Source: Bacillus spizizenii TU-B-10
GTDB taxonomy: Bacteria; Bacillota; Bacilli; Bacillales; Bacillaceae
Direction: 5' to 3'
Assembly (NCBI RefSeq): GCF_000227465.1
Contig: NC_016047.1
Span: 2,956,857 to 3,020,856, forward strand
Length of the DNA stretch: 64,000 bases
Part shown: one piece after another, positions 51,742 through 63,792 of the stretch
How positions within the stretch are numbered: the stretch's first letter is position 1
Layout: the number at the start of each line of letters is the position of its first letter
Translations under genes and position numbers: made by a program
Notes under the pieces: model-generated
What the model was told of the DNA's origin: nothing
Databases searched by the model: none
The model's input: the letters and a program-made list of their open reading frames with translations, nothing else

Positions 51742-52448
51742 GGCTGATCACCTTGGACCGCCTTATAAAAACAGTCAAGCAATGACTGCCCCTCTAATCT
51801 AGTCTGGCCCTGAATATCTTTTAACGTACCTTGGAGAAATAAAGTACCTTTCTCCATCATGTAAAATCGGTCGCAAATTTTTTCTGCGGTATCAAGTACG
51901 TGGGTACACATGAGAATACCGGCTCCCCGATCTTTTTCTGCCATAAGCATGTCCACAAAACGTTTCGTCGATATCGGATCAAGGCCGATAAACGGTTCAT
52001 CAATCACATACATATCCGGCTTAGAGAGAAAAGCCTGGATAAGCATCAGTTTTTGCTGCATGCCTTTTGAAAAGGTGACAGGCAGCTCGTGCATGACATG
52101 GTCAAGCGAAAACGTCTGCAGCAGGCTTTGGGCCCGATGCGCAAAATCACTCTCCTCAATCCCGCGGAGCGTGTTGATCAGATCCAAATGCTCCCACAGC
52201 GTTAGTTCTTCGTAAAAGGACGGATGCTCCGGAATATATGCAAATGAACAGTCGTTCCAGGCAATATGCCCTTTAAAGTCTTCTGAGAGGCCGAGTATCG
52301 CCTTGATTGCGGTGCTTTTTCCGGCGCCGTTAGCTCCGATTAGCCCGACTAGCTCCCCTTTTCCGACTTCCAAAAAAACATCGGTGAGCACTTTTTTTCG
52401 GCTTGTATACCCTGCCTGTTCTATTGAAGCTTCAAGCAATTTTGTCAA
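51738..52448 (-). CDS. ythP: ABC transporter ATP-binding protein (YthP)
   Basis: 236-aa ATPase starting with TTG at 52448 after GGAGGTGGG. Walker A GANGAGKST (about 39-47), signature VTFSKGMQQK (about 128-137), Walker B MYVIDEPFIGLDP (about 148-160), switch histidine in CTHVLDTAE. Close to EcsA. Together with ythQ it forms an ABC transporter with no substrate-binding protein nearby, so export is more likely than import. Confidence 0.88.
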   Translation of the reverse strand: MTKLLEASIEQAGYTSRKKVLTDVFLEVGKGELVGLIGANGAGKSTAIKAILGLSEDFKGHIAWNDCSFAYIPEHPSFYEELTLWEHLDLINTLRGIEESDFAHRAQSLLQTFSLDHVMHELPVTFSKGMQQKLMLIQAFLSKPDMYVIDEPFIGLDPISTKRFVDMLMAEKDRGAGILMCTHVLDTAEKICDRFYMMEKGTLFLQGTLKDIQGQTRLEGQSLLDCFYKAVQGDQP

Positions 52449-52737
52449 ATCTCACCCACCTCCAAAATTTACTACGAAACAGAATAAAAAAAGTTTCTTT
52501 AACCATAATAATATTGTGTCGAAATACATAGTAATCCAACAAGGATGGCTGCCCAACTCAAATTGGAAAAAATTAATAGGAGTTATCCCTAGATTCATCA
52601 CTACGATATCGTGTATAATGAGGGCGAATTATTTTAAAAATTACAGATGTCTGCCTTTGTTGCTATTTCGTACTCAGTTGATAGTCGTGAGTTGTGGTTA
52701 GTCAAGTCCATCCGATCTTATGATAGGGAGTGGTTTT
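52449..52737. other. ythP-ytzE divergent intergenic region, no gene seen
   Basis: A 289-base AT-rich stretch. I see a perfect TATAAT at 52614-52619 on the plus strand without a good -35, which could serve ytzE through a ~110-base leader. No convincing open frame or terminator. Confidence 0.4.
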
Positions 52738-52959
52738 TTGAAACCTTCAACAAACCGTATGCTAACTCGAATCAAATCAGTTTACATGTTTATCCAAGAA
52801 AAAGGTCTTGTGACAACACAGGAACTGGTTGACGAATTCGGCATTACACCTAGAACGATTCAAAGAGACTTAAATGTGTTGGCATATAATGACCTTGTTC
52901 ATAGTCCAAGCCGTGGCAAGTGGGAGACAACGAGAAAGAAAGTAAAGATTACCTCATAA
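52738..52959 (+). CDS. ytzE: Small DeoR-type helix-turn-helix protein YtzE
   Basis: 73 aa, TTG start at 52738 after AGGGAGTGG. The whole protein is a DeoR-type winged helix: RIKSVYMFIQEKGLVTTQEL (helix 1-2) and EFGITPRTIQRDLNVLAYND (recognition helix). It has no effector domain. It could be a stand-alone DNA-binding protein or a remnant of a longer DeoR regulator. Target unknown; divergent from ythPQ, a candidate target. Confidence 0.82.
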   Translation: MKPSTNRMLTRIKSVYMFIQEKGLVTTQELVDEFGITPRTIQRDLNVLAYNDLVHSPSRGKWETTRKKVKITS

Positions 52960-53046
52960 ATTGAAAAATTACATAGGGCCGCCTGTGAGCGGCCTGATAG
53001 ATATAGGGCGAAGAAACTTCTGAGCCTTGTTTTTGTGTGCTTATCA

Positions 53047-53083
53047 ATAAAAAATCCCGCATCGAAATGCGGGATTTTTTTCA
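53047..53083. terminator. Terminator shared by ytzE and ytzG
   Basis: AAAAAATCCCGCAT (53049-53062) pairs with ATGCGGGATTTTTT around CGAA; symmetrical A and T flanks. A second GGCCGC/GCGGCC hairpin at ~52978-52994 has no T run. Confidence 0.85.
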
Positions 53084-53800
53084 TGCTTGCGGCTCATTCA
53101 GCCACTGAAGCTCTTCTTCTGTAAGCTCACGATATTCTCCCGGCGCCAGAGCGGGATCCAAGGAAACTGGCCCCATCGAAAGCCGCTTCAGATAAATGAC
53201 TTCATTGCCGACAGCCTTTGCCATCTGCTTGACCTGATGGTATTTTCCTTCTGTAATCGTCAGGTATATGACGGTATTGCCGTTGTCGTTTGCTTTGATT
53301 TCCGCTTTTGCCGGCTTTGTTTTATAGCCGCCTTCAATGTAGACACCCGTTTCCAAATCGGAGATGCCTTCCGGCGAAATCTCTGATTTTAAATGGACTT
53401 CATACGTTTTGGGAACATGCTTTTTAGGCGAAAGGAGCCGATGTGCGAGCTGGCCGTCATTTGTAAGCAGCAAAAAGCCCTCTGTATCTTTATCAAGCCT
53501 GCCGGCGGGAAACGGCTCAAATCTCATCTCCTCTGGCGTCAGCAGATCGATCACTGTTTGCTGCCGGCTGTCCTCAGTCGCCGACAGCACTCCCTGGGGC
53601 TTATTCATCATAAGATAAATGAACTCTCGGTAATCAACCGGTTCCCCGTATACAGTAACCTCCTGCGTATCAGGATCAACGTGCGCTTTTACATCTTTGG
53701 CCGGTTTACCGTCGACCATGACGGCACCCGCCTTCACAACAGCTTTTACTTCTTTTCTGGAACCATACCCGCTGTTGGCAAGCAGCTTATCAAGTCTCAT
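53081..53800 (-). CDS. ytzG: RsuA-family rRNA pseudouridine synthase (YtzG)
   Basis: 239 aa. N-terminal S4 domain (MRLDKLLANSGYGSRKEVKA to DGKPAKD), then the pseudouridine synthase with the catalytic aspartate in FPAGRLDKDTEG (about 103) and ITEGKYHQVKQM. RsuA family enzymes modify U516 of 16S rRNA in E. coli; the specific uridine here is inferred. It starts behind GGAGAGATC, 68 bases after ytgP with a small terminator hairpin in between. Confidence 0.9.
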   Translation of the reverse strand: MRLDKLLANSGYGSRKEVKAVVKAGAVMVDGKPAKDVKAHVDPDTQEVTVYGEPVDYREFIYLMMNKPQGVLSATEDSRQQTVIDLLTPEEMRFEPFPAGRLDKDTEGFLLLTNDGQLAHRLLSPKKHVPKTYEVHLKSEISPEGISDLETGVYIEGGYKTKPAKAEIKANDNGNTVIYLTITEGKYHQVKQMAKAVGNEVIYLKRLSMGPVSLDPALAPGEYRELTEEELQWLNEPQA

Positions 53801-53819
53801 ACCCGATCTCTCCTTTATA

Positions 53820-53846
53820 AAAGAAAGCCCGCAGCATGCGAGCTCT
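53820..53846 (-). terminator. Hairpin between ytgP and ytzG
   Basis: AGCTCGCA/TGCGGGCT (8 bp, one G-T pair) around TGC, followed by TTCTTTT on the minus strand. Confidence 0.55.
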
Positions 53847-53868
53847 CAGTTTCAATATATCTTGTTCA

Positions 53869-55503
53869 TCAGCCAGCATGTCTGCCTCTCTTTAAGAACC
53901 CCGGCAAACGGCGGCCTAATATTTTCTGCAAAAATCCTAACCGGTAGCCGCAATACAGATAGACAACTCCGCCTACAGCTGCCGCAATCACCACAACGAT
54001 CGCAGCTTGCACCTGGCCATCCTGGTAGGAAATAAAGAAGCTTAATACCCACTGTACGATTTTCACGGCAATACCCATAATGGCTGATAAGACCAGCATC
54101 AAAACAGTCCGTTTAACTAATATCTTATACGAATAGCCTGCATGGCGCTTAATCATGATAAATCCGTATAAAAGTGAAGCGATATATCCAAGCGCTGTCG
54201 CTAAAATCGCGCCGTCAGCCTGCATCAGCTTGATCAGCGGAACATTCAGCACAAGCTTGATCACGACGCCGATCACAAGGCTGACAACCGCAAATTTTTG
54301 TTTATTGATCCCCTGCAGAATAGCTGCGTTGACCGTAAATAAAGAGAACAGAATCGCAACTGGCGAGTACCAAAGCAGAATGTTTGCCCCCAGCTCAGGA
54401 TGAAGACTCTCTGATCCGTAAAAGAACGTATACGTCGGTCCTGCCAATAGAGATATCCCGACAACAGCCGGAATAATTAAAAACAGGATCGTCTGCATCG
54501 TTTGATTGATCTGCTGATTCAGCAGCTTATAGTTTCCGCTTGTAAACGATTCAGTAATCGTTGGAATTAATGTCAGTCCGAAAGCCGTTGCAAGGGAAAC
54601 CGGGATCATCACGAGCTTTTGTACATACAGGGTAAGAATCGCCAGCATGTCCTGACTGATGGCTTGATGGCCGGCTTCAATCATCGCTTTGTTAAACGTA
54701 TTTGTATCAATATAGTTATACAAAGGGATGGCTAGTCCGACAAAAACGTACGGAGCGGCATAGCTGAACAGCTCGAGGAACATTTTCTTGTAGCTTAAGT
54801 TTGCTGTCGGTCCCGTATTCGGCATCATCGCCAACAGGCTGCCCTTCCGTTTGTTCCAATAAATATACAGCACGATCAATCCTCCGAAGGCGCCGATCAG
54901 CGCTGCGAAGGTTGCATAACCGACAGCTATTACAAGGCCGCCGTTGAAAACCTTCAAAATCAAGAATGTCGCACTCAGTAAAAAGATGATGCGGACAATC
55001 TGTTCAACAACTTGGGAAACAGCTGTCGGCCCCATCATTTGGTGCCCTTGAAAGAATCCGCGGACAAGGCTCATAATCGGCACGACCAAAAGCGCTAAGC
55101 TGACCATGCGAATGACATAAACGACATGATCGATTGTCACGCCGTTATTATCCTTTCCTCCCAGTGATATTTCCGCAAAAAACGGAGCGGATAAATACAG
55201 AATGAAAAAGGCAATCATTCCAGTGACGAGCATAACTGACATGCCCGCCTTGAGCATTTTTCTGCTTGTTTCATAATCCCCTTTGGAATTATATTTGGAA
55301 ACAAATTTAGAAACAGCGGCCGGAAAGCCCATCGTAGCAATATTCAAAAATAAAGTGTATTGGTTGTATCCGTATTGAAATAATGCACCGCCTGTCGCCC
55401 CGACCATAATGCTGAAGGGAATTAAATAGACCATTCCCAGAATCCGCGATATATATGTACCGAGCGTTAATACAAACGTGCCTCTTAACAGTTTGCTTGA
55501 CAT
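53869..55503 (-). CDS. murJ: Lipid II flippase MurJ (YtgP, MOP superfamily)
   Basis: 544 aa with ~14 membrane segments of the MATE/MVF fold; opening GTFVLTLGTYISRILGMVYLIPF and the basic central arginine region typical of MurJ/SpoVB proteins. YtgP was shown to be a lipid II flippase in B. subtilis, redundant with Amj. It is close to SpoVB in sequence but the neighbours ytzG and ytfP fix it as YtgP. The start ATG is behind GGTGATG. Complete. Confidence 0.93.
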   Translation of the reverse strand: MSSKLLRGTFVLTLGTYISRILGMVYLIPFSIMVGATGGALFQYGYNQYTLFLNIATMGFPAAVSKFVSKYNSKGDYETSRKMLKAGMSVMLVTGMIAFFILYLSAPFFAEISLGGKDNNGVTIDHVVYVIRMVSLALLVVPIMSLVRGFFQGHQMMGPTAVSQVVEQIVRIIFLLSATFLILKVFNGGLVIAVGYATFAALIGAFGGLIVLYIYWNKRKGSLLAMMPNTGPTANLSYKKMFLELFSYAAPYVFVGLAIPLYNYIDTNTFNKAMIEAGHQAISQDMLAILTLYVQKLVMIPVSLATAFGLTLIPTITESFTSGNYKLLNQQINQTMQTILFLIIPAVVGISLLAGPTYTFFYGSESLHPELGANILLWYSPVAILFSLFTVNAAILQGINKQKFAVVSLVIGVVIKLVLNVPLIKLMQADGAILATALGYIASLLYGFIMIKRHAGYSYKILVKRTVLMLVLSAIMGIAVKIVQWVLSFFISYQDGQVQAAIVVVIAAAVGGVVYLYCGYRLGFLQKILGRRLPGFLKRGRHAG

Positions 55504-55707
55504 GTTTCTTCATCACCATTTTCTACGAAGATTCAACTTTTCTATTTTACCACAACTGGGCATTTAGACGGTAATAAATACAAAAGCAATCTTGTGAACA
55601 TTCAGCTTCGCGGCAAAAGACGTTTAAGGAGAGGCTTTCTTTCGCTATAATAGTACTGCGGACAGGGTGTTCGCACACGAAACGGAAAAAGAAAGTTGAT
55701 GATAAAG

Positions 55708-56970
55708 ATGAAGCAATATGACGTAATCGTAATCGGTGGAGGCCCATCAGGCTTGATGGCTGCGATTGCAGCAGGTGAACAGGGCGCAGATGTTCTGCTG
55801 ATAGATAAAGGAAATAAATTAGGCCGGAAACTCGCGATTTCTGGGGGCGGCCGCTGCAATGTGACCAACCGCCTTCCTGTAGAGGAAATTATTAAGCACA
55901 TCCCCGGCAACGGGCGTTTTTTATACAGTGCGTTTTCAGAATTTAGCAATGAAGACATTATCAAGTTTTTTGAAAATCTAGGCATTCAATTGAAGGAAGA
56001 AGATCACGGCCGGATGTTTCCTGTAACAGACAAAGCCCAAAGTGTCGTTGACGCGCTGTTAAACAGGCTGAAACAGCTCCGCGTAACGATCAGAACGAAC
56101 GAGAAAATTAAATCTGTCATCTATGAAGATGGACAAGCAGCAGGGATTGTGACGAATAACGGCGAAATGATCCATAGTCAGGCAGTCATTATCGCTGTCG
56201 GCGGTAAAAGTGTGCCTCATACCGGAAGCACGGGAGACGGCTATGAATGGGCTGAAGCTGCGGGGCATACCATAACAGAGCTGTTTCCGACAGAGGTGCC
56301 CGTCACATCTGCCGAACCGTTCATTAAGCAAAAAACACTTCAGGGCTTATCACTAAGAGATGTTGCTGTCAGTGTGTTAAATAAAAAAGGCAAACCGATC
56401 ATCACACATAAAATGGACATGCTGTTTACCCATTTCGGCCTCTCGGGACCTGCCATTCTCAGATGCAGCCAATTTGTCGTGAAAGAGCTGAAAAAACAGC
56501 CGCAAGTGCCAATCAGAATTGATTTGTATCCGGATATCAATGAAGAAACACTATTCCAAAAGATGTATAAAGAACTGAAGGAAGCACCGAAAAAAGCCAT
56601 TAAAAACGTGCTGAAACCTTGGATGCAGGAGCGCTATCTCCTATTCTTGCTCGAAAAAAACAGCATCTCTCCGAACGTATCATTTTCTGAGCTGCCGAAG
56701 GACCCTTTCAGACAATTTGTAAAGGACTGCAAGCAGTTTACCGTTCTCGCAAACGGCACACTGTCTCTTGATAAGGCATTTGTCACAGGAGGAGGAGTAT
56801 CCGTTAAAGAAATTGATCCGAAAAAGATGGCTTCTAAAAAAATGGAGGGTCTTTATTTTTGCGGTGAAATTCTGGATATCCACGGCTACACAGGAGGATA
56901 CAATATTACCTCCGCACTTGTAACAGGAAGGCTTGCGGGGCTCAATGCCGGTCGCTTTGCCCGCTCTTGA
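55708..56970 (+). CDS. ytfP: FAD-dependent oxidoreductase, HI0933/BaiN family (YtfP)
   Basis: 420 aa flavoprotein with the dinucleotide site [19 protein letters not shown] (7-25), the RCNVTN segment (about 50), and the C-terminal GGV-type [12 protein letters not shown] and [17 protein letters not shown] regions. No membrane segments. The substrate is unknown; the family includes a bile-acid reductase. The start could be ATG at 55708 or the ATG at 55699; neither has a strong ribosome site. Monocistronic; divergent from ytgP. Confidence 0.88.
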   Translation: MKQYDVIVIGGGPSGLMAAIAAGEQGADVLLIDKGNKLGRKLAISGGGRCNVTNRLPVEEIIKHIPGNGRFLYSAFSEFSNEDIIKFFENLGIQLKEEDHGRMFPVTDKAQSVVDALLNRLKQLRVTIRTNEKIKSVIYEDGQAAGIVTNNGEMIHSQAVIIAVGGKSVPHTGSTGDGYEWAEAAGHTITELFPTEVPVTSAEPFIKQKTLQGLSLRDVAVSVLNKKGKPIITHKMDMLFTHFGLSGPAILRCSQFVVKELKKQPQVPIRIDLYPDINEETLFQKMYKELKEAPKKAIKNVLKPWMQERYLLFLLEKNSISPNVSFSELPKDPFRQFVKDCKQFTVLANGTLSLDKAFVTGGGVSVKEIDPKKMASKKMEGLYFCGEILDIHGYTGGYNITSALVTGRLAGLNAGRFARS

Positions 56971-57043
56971 CCAGCCTTTTCAAATTTTTACAAAACGCTG
57001 AACATTTGAAAATTCTCCGCATTCATGTTAGGGTGGGACTTGT

Positions 57044-57070
57044 TTTGTTTCACCTGATTGCGGGGTAATT
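57044..57070 (+). promoter_or_regulatory. Possible sigma-B-like promoter of opuD
   Basis: GTTTTG, 15 bases, GGGTAA (around 57044-57070): only 4 of 6 match at the -35, at the upper limit of spacing. No better sigma-A element is evident in 56971-57159. Confidence 0.3.
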
Positions 57071-57159
57071 TTAAGAGAGGAATGATCTGCCAGCGTACGA
57101 CCATACTAAGCCTACGAGCAGATATAGGCGTACACAAAAAATTTAGAGGGTGAGAATAT

Positions 57160-58695
57160 TTGAAAAATATATCTAGTGTATTTTGGATTGTGATTGTGAT
57201 CACAGCTGCCGCTGTATTGTGGGGCGTTGTTTCTCCTGACAGCCTGCAAAACGTATCCCAATCTGCACAAGCATTTATCACCAATTCGTTTGGTTGGTAT
57301 TATCTTTTAGTTGTCTCATTGTTTGTCGGGTTCTGTCTCTTTTTGATTTTCAGCCCGATCGGCAAAATTAAACTCGGAAAGCCCGATGAAAAACCGGAAT
57401 TCGGGTTATTATCATGGTTCGCCATGCTGTTCAGCGCAGGCATGGGAATCGGCTTGGTATTCTACGGTGCGGCTGAACCGATCAGCCATTACGCAATTAG
57501 CTCTCCATCAGGTGAAACAGAAACCCCCCAAGCCTTTAGAGATGCACTCCGCTATACGTTTTTCCACTGGGGTCTGCACGCTTGGGCCATTTATGCCGTC
57601 GTGGCATTATGCATTGCCTATTTCCAATTCCGAAAAGGCGCTCCAGGATTAATCAGCAGCACGCTGTCACCGATTCTCGGCGATAAAGTTAACGGACCGA
57701 TCGGCAAATTGATTGACTGTATTGCTGTTTTTGCCACAGTCGCCGGGGTAGCGACAAGCCTTGGTATCGGAGCGACTCAAATTAACGGCGGATTGAGTTA
57801 CTTATTTGGCATCCCAAATAACTTTCTCGTTCAATTTATCTTGATTGCCATTGTTACTGTGCTTTTCTTGATTTCTGCGTGGAGCGGACTCGGAAAAGGC
57901 ATTAAGTATTTGAGCAACACCAATATGGTATTAGCCGGACTATTAATGCTGTTTGTGCTGTTTGTCGGGCCTACCGTACTGATTATGAACTCATTTACAG
58001 ATTCTATCGGACAGTATATTCAAAATATCGTGCAAATGAGCTTCAGACTGACACCGTACGATCCTGAAAAACGTGAATGGATTAACGGCTGGACGATTTT
58101 CTATTGGGCATGGTGGATTTCCTGGTCTCCATTTGTCGGCATTTTCATCGCCCGGGTATCCAGAGGACGGACGATCCGTGAATTTTTGATCGGTGTCTTG
58201 GTAACACCATGTATTCTCGCGTTCCTATGGTTCTCTATCTTTGGCGTATCGGCTATGGATCTTCAGCAGAATGGCACATTCAATGTAGCGAAGCTGTCAA
58301 CTGAAACGATGCTGTTTGGAACACTTGACCATTATCCGCTGGCGATGGTGACATCTATTTTGTCATTGATCCTGATCGCTGTATTCTTTATTACGTCTGC
58401 TGACTCTGCAACATTTGTGCTCGGCATGCAGACGACATACGGCTCATTGAACCCAGCCAATTCAGTAAAATTCAGCTGGGGCATCATTCAATCTGCCATG
58501 GCTGCTGTCCTCTTGTATTCCGGCGGTCTTTCCGCTTTGCAAAACACAGCAATACTGGCAGCGCTGCCGTTTTCTATCGTCATCCTGCTAATGATTGCCG
58601 CTCTCTATAAATCGCTCTCAAAAGAACGAAGAGAGATCAAAAAAGCGGAGAAAATCGACAAACCGAGAAGTCCAAGAGTAAAAAAGGCATATTAA
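57160..58695 (+). CDS. opuD: Glycine betaine transporter OpuD (BCCT family)
   Basis: Sodium-coupled importer of the osmoprotectant glycine betaine. 511 aa, TTG start at 57160 after AGAGGGTGAG. Twelve membrane segments; substrate and Na+ motifs [18 protein letters not shown] (about 93-110) and the Trp-rich box [20 protein letters not shown] (about 310-329), and the charged C-terminal tail [14 protein letters not shown] typical of osmosensing BCCT proteins. Single gene with a strong terminator. Confidence 0.95.
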   Translation: MKNISSVFWIVIVITAAAVLWGVVSPDSLQNVSQSAQAFITNSFGWYYLLVVSLFVGFCLFLIFSPIGKIKLGKPDEKPEFGLLSWFAMLFSAGMGIGLVFYGAAEPISHYAISSPSGETETPQAFRDALRYTFFHWGLHAWAIYAVVALCIAYFQFRKGAPGLISSTLSPILGDKVNGPIGKLIDCIAVFATVAGVATSLGIGATQINGGLSYLFGIPNNFLVQFILIAIVTVLFLISAWSGLGKGIKYLSNTNMVLAGLLMLFVLFVGPTVLIMNSFTDSIGQYIQNIVQMSFRLTPYDPEKREWINGWTIFYWAWWISWSPFVGIFIARVSRGRTIREFLIGVLVTPCILAFLWFSIFGVSAMDLQQNGTFNVAKLSTETMLFGTLDHYPLAMVTSILSLILIAVFFITSADSATFVLGMQTTYGSLNPANSVKFSWGIIQSAMAAVLLYSGGLSALQNTAILAALPFSIVILLMIAALYKSLSKERREIKKAEKIDKPRSPRVKKAY

Positions 58696-58741
58696 CAAAA
58701 AAGATCTTTCCGCGCCCGCGGGAAGATCTTTTTTTATTTTC
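58696..58741. terminator. Terminator of opuD (and cse60)
   Basis: AAGATCTTtCCGCG pairs with CGCGGgAAGATCTT-type arms around CCC with a T run on the plus strand; it also overlaps the cse60 end. Confidence 0.85.
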
Positions 58742-58916
58742 GATATAGAATAAGGGCGGAAAAACAGTAAAGCTGCTCACCGTCCGGGTCGCACGCCGCC
58801 GAAACCGTATATTTGATATCAATCAGCTGCTCCTCCGAAATCCCTTTTAAAAATGAATTGATTTCCGTCTGTAAGTCTTTTTCATGTTCTTCATCGAATA
58901 CTGCCACCTTCAGCAT
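58734..58916 (-). CDS. cse60: Sporulation protein Cse60
   Basis: 60-aa soluble acidic protein (old name yteV), known in B. subtilis as controlled by sigma-E in the mother cell; function unknown. Sequence opens MLKVAVFDEEHEKDLQ and ends YCFSALILYRK, with a beta-alpha-beta look. GAAAGGAG site 12 bases before the ATG. The space from the yteU stop contains a large inverted repeat (58931-58977) but no promoter that I can read as a clear sigma-E match. Confidence 0.88.
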   Translation of the reverse strand: MLKVAVFDEEHEKDLQTEINSFLKGISEEQLIDIKYTVSAACDPDGEQLYCFSALILYRK

Positions 58917-58930
58917 CTTATCCGCTCTCC

Positions 58931-58977
58931 TTTCTCTATCAATCTATTCCGTTTGGAACAGTGTTATGATAGAGAAA
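58931..58977 (-). repeat. Inverted repeat in the cse60 leader
   Basis: Perfect 11-bp arms TTTCTCTATCA (58931-58941) and TGATAGAGAAA (58967-58977), with an inner TTCC/GGAA pair (58947-58950, 58955-58958). On the RNA the 3' arm runs directly into the AAAGGAG ribosome site of cse60. Confidence 0.7.
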
Positions 58978-58983
58978 TGATGA

Positions 58984-59652
58984 TCACCTCGTCTCCGGAT
59001 AAAAAGCTTCCCGTGTAAGATGTTTCTTCTGCGGCACACCGTCTTGGCGCTCCACTTTCAGCAGTACGGCATAAACAATTCGCATATGACAGTAGCTGAT
59101 CAGGCTGACGCTGAAAAAAGGGACAATGCCGGGCAGGTACGCAAGCAAGAAAAACAGAGCGACAGTCAGCGCAAGCATGACGAGCGTATATTGCAAATAC
59201 GCCACACTGAGCAAGAGCGAAAACTTCACATACAGACGTTTTTTCCAGTCAAAATGGACAAGCAGCGGAAACACATAAAAAAGCATGGATACGAACAAAA
59301 ATCCAAATATCATAATAGCGAAGCGCAGAACATGCAGAAGGAAATGGCTTGGATAAATAAAGGCCAAATCGATATAAATGATCAATCCGATGATCGCCAA
59401 TACAGCGCCAATCAGATTTGAACGAAAAAATTCAGCCTTGTATTCCCGCCAAAACGTTTTTAGCACTGGAACGTTGTCCTGCCCCTGAATCCATTTCCGC
59501 ATGACAGCGAATAAAGCTGTGGTCGCGGGCATGATGCCGAACACACCGAGACCGAGCAACGTAAAAACCAGCCAAAGCAAGTTTGTATACGCAAATCTCA
59601 TGATCCACTCGCAAAAGCGCAGCACCCGCCCCATTGAACCATCATGCTCCAC
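58984..59652 (-). CDS. yteU: DUF624 membrane protein YteU
   Basis: 222 aa, GTG start at 59652 after AAGGAGGGA. DUF624 family with ~5 membrane segments (NLLWLVFTLLGLGVFGIMP, AVLAIIGLIIYIDLAFI, FAIMIFGFLFVSMLFYVFP, and others). Such proteins often sit in sugar-ABC operons and may assist transport; no function is proven. Last gene of the yteP-yteR-yteS-yteT-yteU run, 21 bases after yteT. Confidence 0.85.
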   Translation of the reverse strand: MEHDGSMGRVLRFCEWIMRFAYTNLLWLVFTLLGLGVFGIMPATTALFAVMRKWIQGQDNVPVLKTFWREYKAEFFRSNLIGAVLAIIGLIIYIDLAFIYPSHFLLHVLRFAIMIFGFLFVSMLFYVFPLLVHFDWKKRLYVKFSLLLSVAYLQYTLVMLALTVALFFLLAYLPGIVPFFSVSLISYCHMRIVYAVLLKVERQDGVPQKKHLTREAFYPETR

Positions 59653-59673
59653 GGCGGTCCCTCCTTTTCCGCA

Positions 59674-60960
59674 TTATACATTTTGCATCTGAAAAAGCCT
59701 TTTAATGTCGATCGGCTTCTTTTCAGCAACCGAGCGCCACATCCCCTCACCAACCGCGATGGAGTAGGCTCCTGCTTCAGCCCCGGCTAAAATGTCATAG
59801 CGGCGCAGCGGGTCTTTTCCTAAAAAAAGATCCTCAAGCAATAGCGGGTCGCCTCCGCCGTGCCCGCCCTCGTTTTTGACCACTTGTATTGTCTGCTTTG
59901 ATTCAAAAAGCGGATAGTATTCGATCGTCTGCTCAGGAAAAGCAAACGGAATTCTGGAAGGCTCGTGAAATTCATTTGATTCGATACGCCCTTTTGTGCC
60001 GTTGATCGTCAGCCGGTAGCCTTCATACGGTGCGGAAAATATGATCGAATAGCTTAAAAGCGCGCCGCCGTCATATTTGACAGCCGCCACGTACGTATCC
60101 TCGATGTCAATCTCCTCATCAAAAATACACGCGTCAGGCCTGTATGCAGTATATAAGCTGGACTGGTCTCCCGCTTGGAGATGATCATCCTTAACAGAGG
60201 CTTGGGAGGAGCGGGGATGCCATCTTGAATAGTAATGGCATTTTTCTTTGACCCGGCACGTCCCGCAAAAACGCCCGTCTTCTTCCGGCAGCGGGTTCCA
60301 CTCACTGTCCGGCCCATAGTAATTCAAGGCGCCGTAAGCAAATACCTCCGCCGGATTTTGCCCGAGCCACCAATTAACGAGATCGAAGTGGTGTGTTGAT
60401 TTATGGACAGAAAGACCGCCGGAAAGTGGCCTTGACCGGTTCCAGCGTTTAAAATAGCTGGCGCCGTGATACGTATCAATATACCAATTCAAATCAACAG
60501 AGGTTACCCTGCCTATTTTTCCGTCCAGAATCATCTCTTTAATTTTCCGATGAAACGGGCTATAACGATAGTTAAACGCCACGGTCACTTTCCCTTTGCT
60601 TTTCGCCTCCGCCTCAAGCACCCGATTCGCATCCTGCACTGTCGTCACCATTGGTTTTTCTGTAATCACATCCATATCCCACTGAAGGCTTCTTAGGATA
60701 TATGTGACATGTGTGTCATCCCTGCCAGCCACAATGACGATATCAGGCTTTGAAACGCGCATCATTTCATCAAAAGCATCTTCGTTGTACTCCGGTACGT
60801 GGGCAAGTTCGGGAAACTTCTTCTTGCATACGGCAAAACGTTTCGGATCAGCATCCAGCAATCCTGTAATCTCATAATGTGTTGAAAACCGCTCCATCAG
60901 CGGTTTGATAAACATACTGAGAGCTCTGCTGCTCAATCCGCAAATGACGATGTTCTTCAA
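59674..60960 (-). CDS. yteT: Gfo/Idh/MocA-family oxidoreductase YteT
   Basis: NAD(P)-dependent sugar dehydrogenase family, 428 aa. The start is taken as TTG at 60960, eight bases after AGAGG; a GTG three codons upstream is inside that site. N-terminal Rossmann (IVICGLSSRALSMF) with the conserved EKP (DVITEKPMVTT, about 95), and the GGDPLLL segment in the C-terminal part; a Cys cluster (FCGTCRVKEKCHYY) may bind metal, unusual for the family. Part of the rhamnogalacturonan operon; the sugar acted on is unknown. Confidence 0.87.
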   Translation of the reverse strand: MKNIVICGLSSRALSMFIKPLMERFSTHYEITGLLDADPKRFAVCKKKFPELAHVPEYNEDAFDEMMRVSKPDIVIVAGRDDTHVTYILRSLQWDMDVITEKPMVTTVQDANRVLEAEAKSKGKVTVAFNYRYSPFHRKIKEMILDGKIGRVTSVDLNWYIDTYHGASYFKRWNRSRPLSGGLSVHKSTHHFDLVNWWLGQNPAEVFAYGALNYYGPDSEWNPLPEEDGRFCGTCRVKEKCHYYSRWHPRSSQASVKDDHLQAGDQSSLYTAYRPDACIFDEEIDIEDTYVAAVKYDGGALLSYSIIFSAPYEGYRLTINGTKGRIESNEFHEPSRIPFAFPEQTIEYYPLFESKQTIQVVKNEGGHGGGDPLLLEDLFLGKDPLRRYDILAGAEAGAYSIAVGEGMWRSVAEKKPIDIKRLFQMQNV

Positions 60961-60971
60961 TGTCCTCACCT

Positions 60972-63566
<2,595 letters not shown>

Positions 63567-63632
63567 CTTTCCAAGCCTCCTTTCACGGGTTCTTGCATTC
63601 ACTGTAGCGCAGCAGGCAAAAGTCCGTCTACA

Positions 63633-63642
63633 ATCATATGAT
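63633..63642. repeat. Palindrome upstream of yteP
   Basis: The perfect 10-base palindrome ATCATATGAT in the yteP-ytdP spacer, about 70 bases ahead of the yteP start; it may belong to an operator, e.g. of YtdP. Confidence 0.3.
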
Positions 63643-63722
63643 CACATCCTGCCTTATCCCTTTATGATCAAGGGTTCAGCCGTTCCACCTGAAAAAAAGA
63701 CACCGATATTAGAAAATGATTA

Positions 63723-63751
63723 TTGACAATATCTATCAATCTTTGGATTAA
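63723..63751 (+). promoter_or_regulatory. Candidate ytdP promoter
   Basis: Perfect TTGACA (63723-63728), 17 bases, GATTAA (63746-63751), 40 bases before the ytdP start. The -10 is weak. Confidence 0.45.
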
Positions 63752-63792
63752 TTGTATTAAGGTGAAGTGGATGTTATGAAATGGGGGGTTTT

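Noticed and set aside
52647..52832. 61-codon frame overlapping ytzE in another frame
   Set aside because: ytzE has the conserved domain and a good start; this one has neither.
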